NCBI GenBank assembly: GCA_017577715.1
Contig: PKRC01000006.1
Location: forward strand, 1-64,000
Direction of reading: 5' to 3'
Origin: Clostridia bacterium
GTDB taxonomy: Bacteria; Bacillota; Clostridia; Caldicoprobacterales; Caldicoprobacteraceae
Length of the DNA: 64,000 bases
Shown here piece by piece: positions 35,494 to 43,782 of the stretch (its first letter is position 1; the number at the start of each line of letters is the position of its first letter). A model generated the notes under the pieces. The model was not told the origin of the DNA. It saw only the letters and a program-made list of their open reading frames with translations, and did not search any database. Position numbers and translations under genes: made by a program.

Positions 35494-35523
35494 ATCCTCC
35501 CCCTAATTAATTAGGGGGAGGAT
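35494..35523. repeat. Perfect 30-bp palindrome at the end of a TnpB relic
   Basis: ATCCTCCCCCTAATT followed by its exact reverse complement, 2 nt after the folT stop. It lies just past the C-terminus of a TnpB remnant on the minus strand, where IS200/IS605 elements carry their right-end hairpin and omega-RNA end. It may now act as the folT terminator. Confidence 0.7.
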
Positions 35524-35547
35524 ATCGCATTTCTCTTTCTCTCAGGG

Positions 35548-35682
35548 TCATGCCCCGAAAGCATTGAGCACTCTGGTAGCTATGCTTAGTGCCTCCACCT
35601 TATCCGTATCCGACTTATAGCCGCACTTGTTACACTTAAACCAGTCCTGAGTTTTCCAGATATACCAGGAAATGTTCCGCAT
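35548..35682 (-). pseudogene. C-terminal relic of an IS200/IS605-family TnpB
   Basis: A 44-codon frame reads KTQDWFKCNKCGYKSDTDKV, then EALSIATRVLNAFGA and stop. It matches the C-terminal zinc-ribbon and RuvC-III-like end of TnpB (CxxCGY...D.D...AL.IA.R), but the CxxC of the first half of the ribbon, the catalytic core and the TnpA partner are missing. It is a short leftover of a mobile element between folT and the ABC ATPase gene. Confidence 0.65.
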
Positions 35683-35704
35683 GGCTGATAAGTTTTGGAT
35701 GTTT

Positions 35705-36379
35705 TTAAGTTATAGTTACGTGCCCATCGCTGATCTTGAATATCCTGTCACACCTCTTTGCAATGCGCTCATTGTGGGTGACTATCAGCAGCGTCTTGCC
35801 TTTAGCTACAAGGTCCTCCAATATATTCATCACCTTTTCGGCATTTTCAACATCCAGCGAACCCGTTGGCTCATCGGCGAGTATCACTTCGGGGTCATTG
35901 ATTATAGCCCGCGCAATTGCCACCCTCTGCCTCTCCCCACCCGACAAGTTCTTCACCTTCTCTTTTATCTTGACCTCCAGGCCTACCTTTTCCAAAACCT
36001 CCCTCACCATCTCCTTCCGCTTCCGTTTTGTGGTCCTGTGTGGAGAATAAAGCAGCGGTATCTCTATGTTTTGAAATACGGTATCCTCCTCCACCAAAAG
36101 AAATTCCTGAAATATGTACCCGAAAAATTTATTTCTCATCCTGGCCCTTTCTTTAACGGATAACGAGGAGACGTTTTTCCCCTCTAAATATACTTCCCCC
36201 TCGGTAGGCTGGATTAAAAGCCCTATTATATTCAATAGCGTTGTTTTCCCCGAACCCGATGGGCCAACTATGGCAACCTTTTCGCCCCTGTTGACCTCAA
36301 AGGACACGCCTTTTAAAACCAGATTTTTGCTTCTCCCGCTTATGTATTCCTTCTTTATATTTTGAACCTTAATGATCAA
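35705..36379 (-). CDS. ABC transporter ATP-binding protein (bacteriocin-export/MacB-like)
   Basis: A 224-aa ATPase with Walker A (GPSGSGKTTLLNIIG), a Q-loop in GYIFQEFLLVEEDTVFQNIE, signature LSGGERQRVAIARAI, Walker B (VILADEPTGSLD) and switch His (LLIVTHNE). It is of the LolD/MacB class and close in style to the ATPases found with lactococcin-972-type bacteriocins. Its start is 1 nt after the stop of the preceding membrane protein gene. Together with two FtsX-like proteins it probably forms an exporter or immunity complex for a secreted peptide. Confidence 0.92.
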   Translation of the reverse strand: MIIKVQNIKKEYISGRSKNLVLKGVSFEVNRGEKVAIVGPSGSGKTTLLNIIGLLIQPTEGEVYLEGKNVSSLSVKERARMRNKFFGYIFQEFLLVEEDTVFQNIEIPLLYSPHRTTKRKRKEMVREVLEKVGLEVKIKEKVKNLSGGERQRVAIARAIINDPEVILADEPTGSLDVENAEKVMNILEDLVAKGKTLLIVTHNERIAKRCDRIFKISDGHVTIT

Positions 36380-36380
36380 C

Positions 36381-37553
36381 TTACCTGTCCCTCCTTAAAA
36401 ACTCGGTTAAATCCTTTTTGCTCAACCTTAAAATGGCCAAAACGGATACCAATACTACCATTATAAATAAAAATATGGCCATAAACCACCAAACCCACTT
36501 TAACTCCGGGGAAACTTTCATGAAATCATTTATATCCGGTACGTTATAAAATATTGCCGCAGGCAGTAAAACGATAAAAATAACAAATAAAATTATCCTT
36601 AAGTAGAGCATTTGGGGTGTGGCGCCGTAAATCTGATGCACGGCGTATTCAACAAAGTTGTGGTCTATCAGCATGTAAATGGAGGAAATGAAACCACATA
36701 TCATAAATATACACATACTTACAACAAAACATGCAAAAAGCATTACCCACAAAAAGCTCTGCTGAAAAGTTGCTTTAATGACATCTCTTAAACTGACTTC
36801 CCATGGAACCAAGGCAAACTTTTTAGTCCTATTTGCCATTTGTATCACCTGATCAATCTGCTGTATATCCGGATTTATAAGATGAATGTTGGGTATCAAT
36901 TCTCTTAAAGACACATATTGGTATAATGTGGTGGTATTTCTAAAAGACGTTAAAACCAGCACTTTATTATCTAAGCTCCTGTAGTGAGTTTTGTTTAAAT
37001 AGGCTTCCCCTTTTTTCAGCCTGGCATCAACTGTGTATGTCTGCTTGTTATACATCCCCAGTTCAATTTGATCCCCTACATCTATAGTTTTTACATCGGC
37101 ACCTACAAAAACATAGGTTTCCTTTGGTTCAGGTTTGTATTTATCGAATCCAAAAACCTCGTCAAACTTTCCTACAGCAAATACAACGCCATCCACATCG
37201 GGGAATCTGTCCGAAAACCCAATAGGCTCGGCAGATTCCATTACGGAATAGGCGTTATCACCTTTATCAAAAAGATCTTCAAAAAAATAATACATGTCTT
37301 TGTCAATGTATATTTCCGACCATATATTCATGTAATCCTTAAAGCTCATAATCTCTTGCTGTCTGATCAGGTTGCTGATTTTAATGATGTTTATTGCCTT
37401 TATACCTTGGCTGATTATTGGGAATCGTGCTAAAGCCAACATAAGTAAAAAAAGAAAAACCAGCATTTGAAAGACAAAAATGGCGATTTTCCATTTATTT
37501 TTTCTGATATCCTTTAATACAAGTTTAATGAGTACAGGCATACCCTTCACCAT
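36381..37553 (-). CDS. FtsX-like permease subunit B of the ABC system
   Basis: A 390-aa protein with one N-terminal membrane segment (WKIAIFVFQMLVFLFLLML), an extracellular domain of about 200 residues, and three C-terminal membrane segments (VMLFACFVVSMCIFMICGF; IILFVIFIVLLPAAIFY; WWFMAIFLFIMVVLVSVLAI), the MacB/FtsX layout. The GATPQMLYLRI stretch resembles the coupling region of FtsX proteins. Its ATG overlaps the stop codon of the preceding gene (ATGGTGA). Bacteriocin-associated membrane proteins of other Firmicutes are often a single chain of about 700 residues; here the equivalent seems split in two. Confidence 0.8.
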   Translation of the reverse strand: MVKGMPVLIKLVLKDIRKNKWKIAIFVFQMLVFLFLLMLALARFPIISQGIKAINIIKISNLIRQQEIMSFKDYMNIWSEIYIDKDMYYFFEDLFDKGDNAYSVMESAEPIGFSDRFPDVDGVVFAVGKFDEVFGFDKYKPEPKETYVFVGADVKTIDVGDQIELGMYNKQTYTVDARLKKGEAYLNKTHYRSLDNKVLVLTSFRNTTTLYQYVSLRELIPNIHLINPDIQQIDQVIQMANRTKKFALVPWEVSLRDVIKATFQQSFLWVMLFACFVVSMCIFMICGFISSIYMLIDHNFVEYAVHQIYGATPQMLYLRIILFVIFIVLLPAAIFYNVPDINDFMKVSPELKWVWWFMAIFLFIMVVLVSVLAILRLSKKDLTEFLRRDR

Positions 37554-38593
37554 CCCGGATTTTTATATATTCTTCCTATAAGAAAAGCCAAAGTCCATAT
37601 CGCATATCCGATTACTATATTTGCAAATACTATGGGTATAAAGGCTTTAATTGGTACATCAGAAGCAATAATATCAGTAAAGCCCAGGTAATAAACAATT
37701 ACACATAGTAACGAACTCAAAGCCAAATACCCTAGTGTCTCTTTTGAATACTTCAAAAAAATCTTGAATTTCGTAGCGCCAAATATTGAGTGTATCTCTA
37801 CAACCTTTTTTTGGTTCGATAAAATTAAATAATAAAACAAAAATATATTTATGCACAAGAAAATAGAGCCTATGAGCACTGCCAAATAAGGTAAATAGCT
37901 AAATAGCGATGAAATAATTTTGCTAAATTTTACATCCCCCATTCCCTTACTTGTAATCTCACAGATATATCCATATTCCTGTAACATTCTCTGTATATCG
38001 GAAACCACCTGGTTCAGGATATCCGGCGATTCAGAGTCAAGGTAATAATCGCCTACTAAGCTGCTATATTCGCTGAAATAATTGTATATGTAATCATGGT
38101 CCCGCCTGTATAACGGATGTTTAGAATCATACACCCCTTTGATGGTTAACCTTTCAGCGCCAAAAATGTTTTCTATGTAATTTTGGGCTGTCCTCCGAAC
38201 GGCATAATCGTAATAGTAGGAATTTTCTCTTACGACTATATCGCAATTTTTGCCGGCAGCGAACATGACACCTTCTTTTAATAGTTCGGTGCCATAGAAA
38301 TTTACAGGGTCGTACAACCCCAAACCCGGGGTATCTATATGTTCGTATATCATCACAATTTCTTTGTCCTTCACAATTTCATACATTTTATCCTTGATAT
38401 TTTTGACCCTCTCATGGTCCAATGCAATTTCAGGATCTGGCTCATAGATGATCCAAAGATTGACATAGTTATTGCTAAGCCCAAAAGGTGGTGTTAAAAT
38501 CTGATCAATCCGGAAATATGTAAACAAGGAAGAATATATAAATGTTATAGAGAATATAAAAGTTAAAATTATCAATATAACCCTGTTTCTCAT
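37547..38593 (-). CDS. FtsX-like permease subunit A of the ABC system
   Basis: A 348-aa protein with the same layout as its downstream partner: N-terminal membrane segment (VILIILTFIFSITFIYSSLF), large extracellular domain rich in Tyr and Asp, and three C-terminal membrane segments (YLAVLIGSIFLCINIFLFYY; LALSSLLCVIVYYLGF; FANIVIGYAIWTLAFLIG) with IFGATKFKIFLKYSKETLGY between them, an FtsX-type coupling region. Overlapping genes and shared layout imply a heterodimeric permease. It lies about 100 nt after a small secreted-peptide gene. Confidence 0.8.
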   Translation of the reverse strand: MRNRVILIILTFIFSITFIYSSLFTYFRIDQILTPPFGLSNNYVNLWIIYEPDPEIALDHERVKNIKDKMYEIVKDKEIVMIYEHIDTPGLGLYDPVNFYGTELLKEGVMFAAGKNCDIVVRENSYYYDYAVRRTAQNYIENIFGAERLTIKGVYDSKHPLYRRDHDYIYNYFSEYSSLVGDYYLDSESPDILNQVVSDIQRMLQEYGYICEITSKGMGDVKFSKIISSLFSYLPYLAVLIGSIFLCINIFLFYYLILSNQKKVVEIHSIFGATKFKIFLKYSKETLGYLALSSLLCVIVYYLGFTDIIASDVPIKAFIPIVFANIVIGYAIWTLAFLIGRIYKNPGW

Positions 38594-38695
38594 TGCATGT
38601 TAAGGCTCCTTTCTTAAAATAAAAAAAGCCCCATAAACCAAACTATCTTTGCAAATATTTAAAAACCTCATGACTTCATTAAAAAGGATTTTACT

Positions 38696-38957
38696 TTACA
38701 TCTCGGGCTGAGTTTGAACAGCTTCAGCAGTGATCACCGGTATACCTAAAGGCAGTGGCCCTCCATATGGGCCATATTCAAAGTAATATGTAAATTGGCC
38801 CTGATTAATACAAAATTGTTTCTACTACTAACTGATTTGGCTTTATTTCATCAACTGCATTTTTTTCAAATGTATTTCCCTGTGCTGCATATACACTGAT
38901 TGTAGGCAATATCACTGACGAAATAATCAAAAAAGCTATTAGCAATCTTTTTAGCAC
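38696..38957 (-). pseudogene. Small secreted peptide gene, apparently frameshifted (candidate bacteriocin-like precursor)
   Basis: From a GTG at 38957 with GAGGTGG 6 nt upstream, a 50-codon frame gives a clear signal peptide (LKRLLIAFLIISSVILPTIS, then VYAA) and a short tail ending QLVVETILY at the stop 38805-38807. Skipping one base at that point opens 36 further codons (NQGQFTYYFEYGPYGGPLPL, then GIPVITAEAVQTQPEM) to 38696. The combined product would be 86 aa with a Tyr/Gly/Pro-rich mature part. Either a one-base insertion broke the gene, the read has an error, or the 50-aa product is the real one. It precedes the ABC/FtsX genes on the same strand, so it is the likely cargo or immunity partner. 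I recognise no family. Confidence 0.55.
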
Positions 38958-39114
38958 TTGAAACCACCTCTGAATAAATATTTGATTTGTTTAGTTCGGT
39001 TATGGGGCTATCTTTTCGTAAAATGTTCTATATGCTTGTATAAATGGATAATTATGTATGTTTATAAAAATAATAGAATATAGAAAGGGATATGTCAACC
39101 AGAATTGATTCTAG

Positions 39115-40389
39115 CTACTGTTCAACTTCTATATTGTTGAGCAAGCCGGTGATCTCATGCCACACATCCCGTATGCGCTGTTCATCTACCCCTTGTAGCT
39201 CTCCATCTCCGTTTATGTATTTTTCCACAGGAAGAACCCTGTACTGGGCTTTACCGTTATGGTAATATTTGTATACCCAGGTAGGTATATAACTGATGTT
39301 AGATATTGTGATAGTATTTTCATCATGATCTTTTACGATCTCAACATTTATTATAACGCCGCTATCGGTATAGCGTTGTCTTTGGTTGGATATAAAGTTG
39401 CCCAGGGAATATGCGATGAACACCTTCTTAGACACTCCGCCTTCCAGGATAACTTCCTTTATCTCGACCGGTTGGATGACATGGGGATGGCTTCCAAAGA
39501 TGATATCTGCTCCGGCGTTTGCCAGCTGCTGTGCAAGGTCCTTTTGCTCTTCGCTGGGCATTCTCTCATACTCGTTTCCCCAGTGCATGCATACTATAAC
39601 TACCTCTGCTCCTTCCATTTTTATGCGTTCTATATCCCGGCGTATTTTGTCAAAATCGTTGAAATAATTCACCATATACGATAGCTTGTCCGGTGGGATA
39701 AGAGCTTCCATACCGTTGGTTCCGTAGGTATATGCCAATATACCTACTTTTATATCATTCCTTTCTATAATCAACAATCTTTGGCTTTCCTCAAGGGTGC
39801 GTGCAGTCCCGGTATGCAATATCCCGTACTCATCCAGCTTATTCAACGTATTCTCAACCCCAAATTCCAGCCAATCGAGGCAGTGATTGTTTGCCGTGGT
39901 AAGAACATCAAAACCTGCAAAGCGCAAAGCTTCCAGTATCTCATGGGGCGCACTGAAACGGGGATAGCCGCTGTAACCTCTTTCAGGCGTTCCTACTGTG
40001 GTCTCAAAGTTAGCAATGGCGATATCTGCTTTTTCAATGTATGGCTTTACCTCCTCGAACACGCTCTTGAAGTCGTAACCGCCGCCCTGCACCTCAGCAG
40101 CTCTGATCTGGGGCATATGTATCATAATATCCCCCACAGCACTTACCAGCAATGCGGTCTTTTTACTCAAAGTTGTTGGCTTCTGCTTGGGAATTATATC
40201 ATCCACAGCTTCCTGAGGCCGTTGAATATTATGATCGGGCCTATCGGGTACTTCCCAATTAGGCCCGCTTTTCTCCTTAGGTTCATGCTGAATGGGATTT
40301 CGGGAAATAAAACCGCAGCTGCATAAAAAAAATGTAAATACCAATAATGTTACAAATATAATTTTCCCTTTTAATTTATAGGGCTGCAT
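39115..40389 (-). CDS. CapA-family (poly-gamma-glutamate synthesis-type) lipoprotein
   Basis: A 424-aa extracellular lipoprotein (lipobox FLCSC near residue 25) with a metallophosphoesterase-like CapA domain: VSAVGDIMIHMPQI, ADIAIANFETTVGTPERGY, FDVLTTANNHCLDWLEFGVE, VVIVCMHWGNEYERMPSEEQ and DIIFGSHPHVIQPVEI. CapA proteins are linked to poly-gamma-glutamate capsules, but most clostridial members stand alone and have unknown roles at the cell surface. No capB/capC are in the window. GGAGG precedes the ATG at good spacing. A 44-nt gap separates it from the upstream kinase gene. Confidence 0.9.
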   Translation of the reverse strand: MQPYKLKGKIIFVTLLVFTFFLCSCGFISRNPIQHEPKEKSGPNWEVPDRPDHNIQRPQEAVDDIIPKQKPTTLSKKTALLVSAVGDIMIHMPQIRAAEVQGGGYDFKSVFEEVKPYIEKADIAIANFETTVGTPERGYSGYPRFSAPHEILEALRFAGFDVLTTANNHCLDWLEFGVENTLNKLDEYGILHTGTARTLEESQRLLIIERNDIKVGILAYTYGTNGMEALIPPDKLSYMVNYFNDFDKIRRDIERIKMEGAEVVIVCMHWGNEYERMPSEEQKDLAQQLANAGADIIFGSHPHVIQPVEIKEVILEGGVSKKVFIAYSLGNFISNQRQRYTDSGVIINVEIVKDHDENTITISNISYIPTWVYKYYHNGKAQYRVLPVEKYINGDGELQGVDEQRIRDVWHEITGLLNNIEVEQ

Positions 40390-40432
40390 AAAATTTCCTC
40401 CTGATGATTTTATAGGAGCCCGATCATAAGAT

Positions 40433-42091
40433 TCATACTTTAAAGCAGCTTCCGCCTATGAATTCTCTGAGTATAGAGTTATTAGGAACTTCCCTGTCGT
40501 CCAGTTCAAGGAAGTATTTTATAAATTTCTTAAGACGATTAACCTCGAGATAATAGGGATGCTCGGGAGGTATCTTTTCAAGCAAGGGTACGATAAAAGG
40601 TTTCAAAACAGCCAGCTCATAAGTCAAAGCCGAGTTAAACATGACATCCGCTTGCTCCTGGTAAGGGAATATATACTTTTCCTCTCCACGGCGTACCCCT
40701 GGCCACATCTTAAGGGTATCCTCGACCGATGCCCCGCGGAACTGGTAATCCCGCACGATCCTGCGGATAAGCCGGCTATCGGTGGTAGGAATGCGGTTAT
40801 GGTCATCTATGTTGAGCTGGGTAAGAGCACTAATATATATCTTATACTTGTTGCTCTTGGGAACCATAAACGTCAACTCTTCGTTAAGCCCATGGATCCC
40901 CTCCACAATGAGGGGCTGATTATCGTCAATTCTTATCTTGTGCCCCCGATATTCGCGTTTCCCCTTTTCGAAATTAAAATAAGGTATCTCAACCTCCTGA
41001 CCCTGGATTATCCTGCTTAAGTGCTCATTAAACAGCTCAACGTCAATTGCTTTAATGGACTCCACATCCTTTTCGCCGTTTTCATCCAATGGTATGTCTT
41101 TCTTTTCCAGGAAATAATTATCTATCGAGATGGGAATTGGGTTTAGACCATTGACCATCAGCTGAATGCGCAGCCTTTGGGCAAAGGTGGTTTTACCTGA
41201 TGAGGAAGGCCCCGCAATGAGAATCAAATGAATTCTATCCTTCTGCGCCGCTATTTCATCGGCTATCTGGGCAATTTGCTTCTCGTGTAAAGCCTCACAT
41301 ATCCTGATAAGCTCGCCAGCCTTCCCGCGCTTGATTACGTCGTTTAGGTCACCTACGTTTTCTACCCCGATCTGTGTCCCCCATTTCTCAGCCTCCCGAA
41401 AAACCCTGGATAGCCGTGGGCTGTCTATGAACTCAGGAAGTTCGTAAGGATTTTCCTTTCGAGGATACCGGATGACTACCCCCGGAAGGTAAAATTTAAG
41501 CTCAAATTTCGTGAGATACCCTGTCCGCGGTACCATATACCCAAATAGGTAGTCTACCATCCATCCGCATCTATAGAGGTGTATGGTCCTTTCAGGCCTG
41601 TATTCCAAAATCTTCAATTTGTCCCTGAAGCCCATCTCCTGGAATATACGCTTGGCTTCATCCACAGTGACCTCAAATCTTTCAAAAGGTTCATCAAGCG
41701 CTACAATCTCCTTCATGCGCTCTTCTATCCTGTGCACTTGTCTGGGAGAAAGGGTAAAGTTGCCGTGCACTTCGCAGTAAATTCCCTTGTTCATCGAATG
41801 CTCTATTACAACCCTGCTATCCGGGAATATCTCCTTGCAAGCCCTGATAAACACAAATATCAAGCTTCGCAGATAAATTCTCTCCCCATCAGCGGTGGAT
41901 AGGTCGATAAAATCCACCTCACAATCCTCTTCTACAGTTTCGGTCAGCTCTCTAAGCCTATTGTTAACTTTAGCTGCCACAATGGGTGCAGCATATCTAT
42001 CAGCAAAATGTCTGCTCAATTCCTCCAGAGTTATACCCTTTGGGAATGTTCCAGTTTCGCCTTTCACTTTCACGGTTACTGTGCTGGACAT
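40433..42091 (-). CDS. TGS-domain uridine kinase-like protein
   Basis: A 552-aa protein. Residues about 1-65 are a ubiquitin-like TGS domain (TVTVKVKGETGTFPKGITLE); the middle resembles the threonyl-tRNA-synthetase second additional domain (VVIEHSMNKGIYCEVHGNF); the C-terminal half is a P-loop nucleoside kinase with Walker A LIAGPSSSGKTTFAQRL near residue 295, PISIDNYFLEKKDIPLDENG, and IVEGIHGLNEELT. This fusion is well known in Clostridia and is usually annotated as uridine kinase or nucleoside kinase; its true substrate is uncertain. The ATG at 42091 (GAGGGGG 7 nt upstream) or 42094 is the start; the longer frame overlaps the VanW gene and is not used. Confidence 0.9.
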   Translation of the reverse strand: MSSTVTVKVKGETGTFPKGITLEELSRHFADRYAAPIVAAKVNNRLRELTETVEEDCEVDFIDLSTADGERIYLRSLIFVFIRACKEIFPDSRVVIEHSMNKGIYCEVHGNFTLSPRQVHRIEERMKEIVALDEPFERFEVTVDEAKRIFQEMGFRDKLKILEYRPERTIHLYRCGWMVDYLFGYMVPRTGYLTKFELKFYLPGVVIRYPRKENPYELPEFIDSPRLSRVFREAEKWGTQIGVENVGDLNDVIKRGKAGELIRICEALHEKQIAQIADEIAAQKDRIHLILIAGPSSSGKTTFAQRLRIQLMVNGLNPIPISIDNYFLEKKDIPLDENGEKDVESIKAIDVELFNEHLSRIIQGQEVEIPYFNFEKGKREYRGHKIRIDDNQPLIVEGIHGLNEELTFMVPKSNKYKIYISALTQLNIDDHNRIPTTDSRLIRRIVRDYQFRGASVEDTLKMWPGVRRGEEKYIFPYQEQADVMFNSALTYELAVLKPFIVPLLEKIPPEHPYYLEVNRLKKFIKYFLELDDREVPNNSILREFIGGSCFKV

Positions 42092-42128
42092 CATTGTTCC
42101 CCCTCTGGCATAAAAATTGCTCAATTTA

Positions 42129-43610
42129 TTATTTCTCAGATTCCTCAGCACTAGGCCTATAATAGATAATACCCTGTATAGGGCGATAGTAATCATTGGC
42201 TATTACTTCGGTCCATACTTTTTTCCCATTCTCATAATAAGTTTTATAGCTAGTTACTCTATAACCGTTTCTCGACTTTACATACTCATACTGACCACCT
42301 GGCTGTTTTACATATTTGCCTTGTTTGTCTAAAATCCGTTTTGGCTGGGGCGCTGGCACAACTTCCTTAATAACCGAAGTGCATTCAATATACCCATTAT
42401 TGGGGAATGGCTCACCATAAATCTCTACATATACATTATCGCCACTTGAAAACGTGCGAATAAAAACTGGGGTTTCCCTGTTGTTTTTAATCTTCAAATC
42501 GGCTCCACCATACGATACTGTAGCATCCAGACCTGCTGGAAGATAAGCCACAGGGAAAGAATGATGATACCGTTCCACTATTTCCAAATTTGCCCTGAGG
42601 GCCGCATTGTAAAGGGTACTGGAGGCCTGACACACTCCCCCACCGTAATCATCCTGCATGCTCTTATCCGGCATGATAACCGGCGCCGGCCTGAAACCTG
42701 CCTTGGCTGTCCTGGGTCCCACCACTTGGTTAAACGAAAGCACTTCTCCTGGATCCAGCCTATATCCATTTAACTTGCTCAAAGCCAGGCGCACATTGTG
42801 CTTGCGGTCTTCGCTGCTGCCTTCCAGGCTAGTTGAAAATTGCACGATGCGATGGGTAAGCTTCTGCAAATCAGCCTTGGTAACCCGAGGTGCAACGGGG
42901 GTTGGAGTCAATAATATTTCACCATATTCCCCTTTTTCCATCATTTGCTTTATGGTATTGAAAACCTCGTGGGCATCTAAATAAAGCCCTGATTTTTCTT
43001 CGGTGATCTCAAACTTGTGCGCTCTGTTGGGGTAAAACCTTATTTCCGCATCCACCGCATCATAGCTGATTTCATCGGCAATGGCCTCTATATCGCTTTT
43101 AATTCTGTCCAAATCATAGTAAAGGGAGGTTTGTAGCTTAAGACCATTGGCCTCTATCTCCTTTACCTTGTTATAGCGCTCCTCTAGCGTCCCTCTTCTA
43201 CCAGCTTCATAGGCTTCGACAATTTTTATGTCCCAATCGATATAGGCGTTTATATCTTTATAGGTGAAAACCCAGCGCTTACCCCCATATACCAGCTCAA
43301 AGCGGATCTTCTCCAGCTTTTCATTGGCTTTCTGCTGGAGAATACTGCTGGCCTCTTCAAAGGTCATACCTCCTAAATCGACGTCATCTATCCATATTCC
43401 ATGATAAAAAGTAGGAACTTCAACGACTTCTCTCATATGCTGAATCCACTTTTTGTAGTCAACTATCCGCTTCCTAACTTCATATCCGGCAAAACAGACA
43501 ACGGATAGGACAAGAAAAACGACCAGTAAACTTATTACAATGCGGCGCGCATTGCCTTGCCGAGTGCTAGCCTGGGTGATTTCCATGGCGCTTACATTTG
43601 TTTCTTTCAT
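42129..43610 (-). CDS. VanW-family membrane-anchored protein
   Basis: A 493-aa protein with a single membrane anchor (IVISLLVVFLVLSVVCFAGY near residues 25-45), a peptidoglycan-binding-type domain (DVDLGGMTFEEASSILQQKA), and a VanW domain with LDPGEVLSFNQVVGPRTAKA, YGGGVCQASSTLYNAALRAN, ERYHHSFPVAYLPAGLDATV and NNRETPVFIRTF, ending in a G5-like tail. VanW proteins are widespread in Firmicutes and act at the cell wall, with undefined chemistry; the name comes from a vancomycin cluster and does not imply resistance. It lies 37 nt before the TGS-kinase gene on the same strand. Confidence 0.92.
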   Translation of the reverse strand: MKETNVSAMEITQASTRQGNARRIVISLLVVFLVLSVVCFAGYEVRKRIVDYKKWIQHMREVVEVPTFYHGIWIDDVDLGGMTFEEASSILQQKANEKLEKIRFELVYGGKRWVFTYKDINAYIDWDIKIVEAYEAGRRGTLEERYNKVKEIEANGLKLQTSLYYDLDRIKSDIEAIADEISYDAVDAEIRFYPNRAHKFEITEEKSGLYLDAHEVFNTIKQMMEKGEYGEILLTPTPVAPRVTKADLQKLTHRIVQFSTSLEGSSEDRKHNVRLALSKLNGYRLDPGEVLSFNQVVGPRTAKAGFRPAPVIMPDKSMQDDYGGGVCQASSTLYNAALRANLEIVERYHHSFPVAYLPAGLDATVSYGGADLKIKNNRETPVFIRTFSSGDNVYVEIYGEPFPNNGYIECTSVIKEVVPAPQPKRILDKQGKYVKQPGGQYEYVKSRNGYRVTSYKTYYENGKKVWTEVIANDYYRPIQGIIYYRPSAEESEK

Positions 43611-43782
43611 ATTTACTCCCCCATAATTCCATCATTATTAAAAGCTTAGGTTAAATGAATTCACCTACCAAGACTTGAAGTGAGACATCCATAATAACAC
43701 TATACTACAATAATAATAAAAAAATAGAACAAGACTGTTAAAAAAAGTTAACAAAAGTATTACGGGAAATGTCTGTTATATC

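Noticed and set aside
42092..42196. Extended N-terminus of the TGS-uridine kinase
   Set aside because: It would overlap the VanW gene by 68 nt and lacks a ribosome site; the ATG at 42091 has GAGGGGG and begins exactly with the TGS domain.
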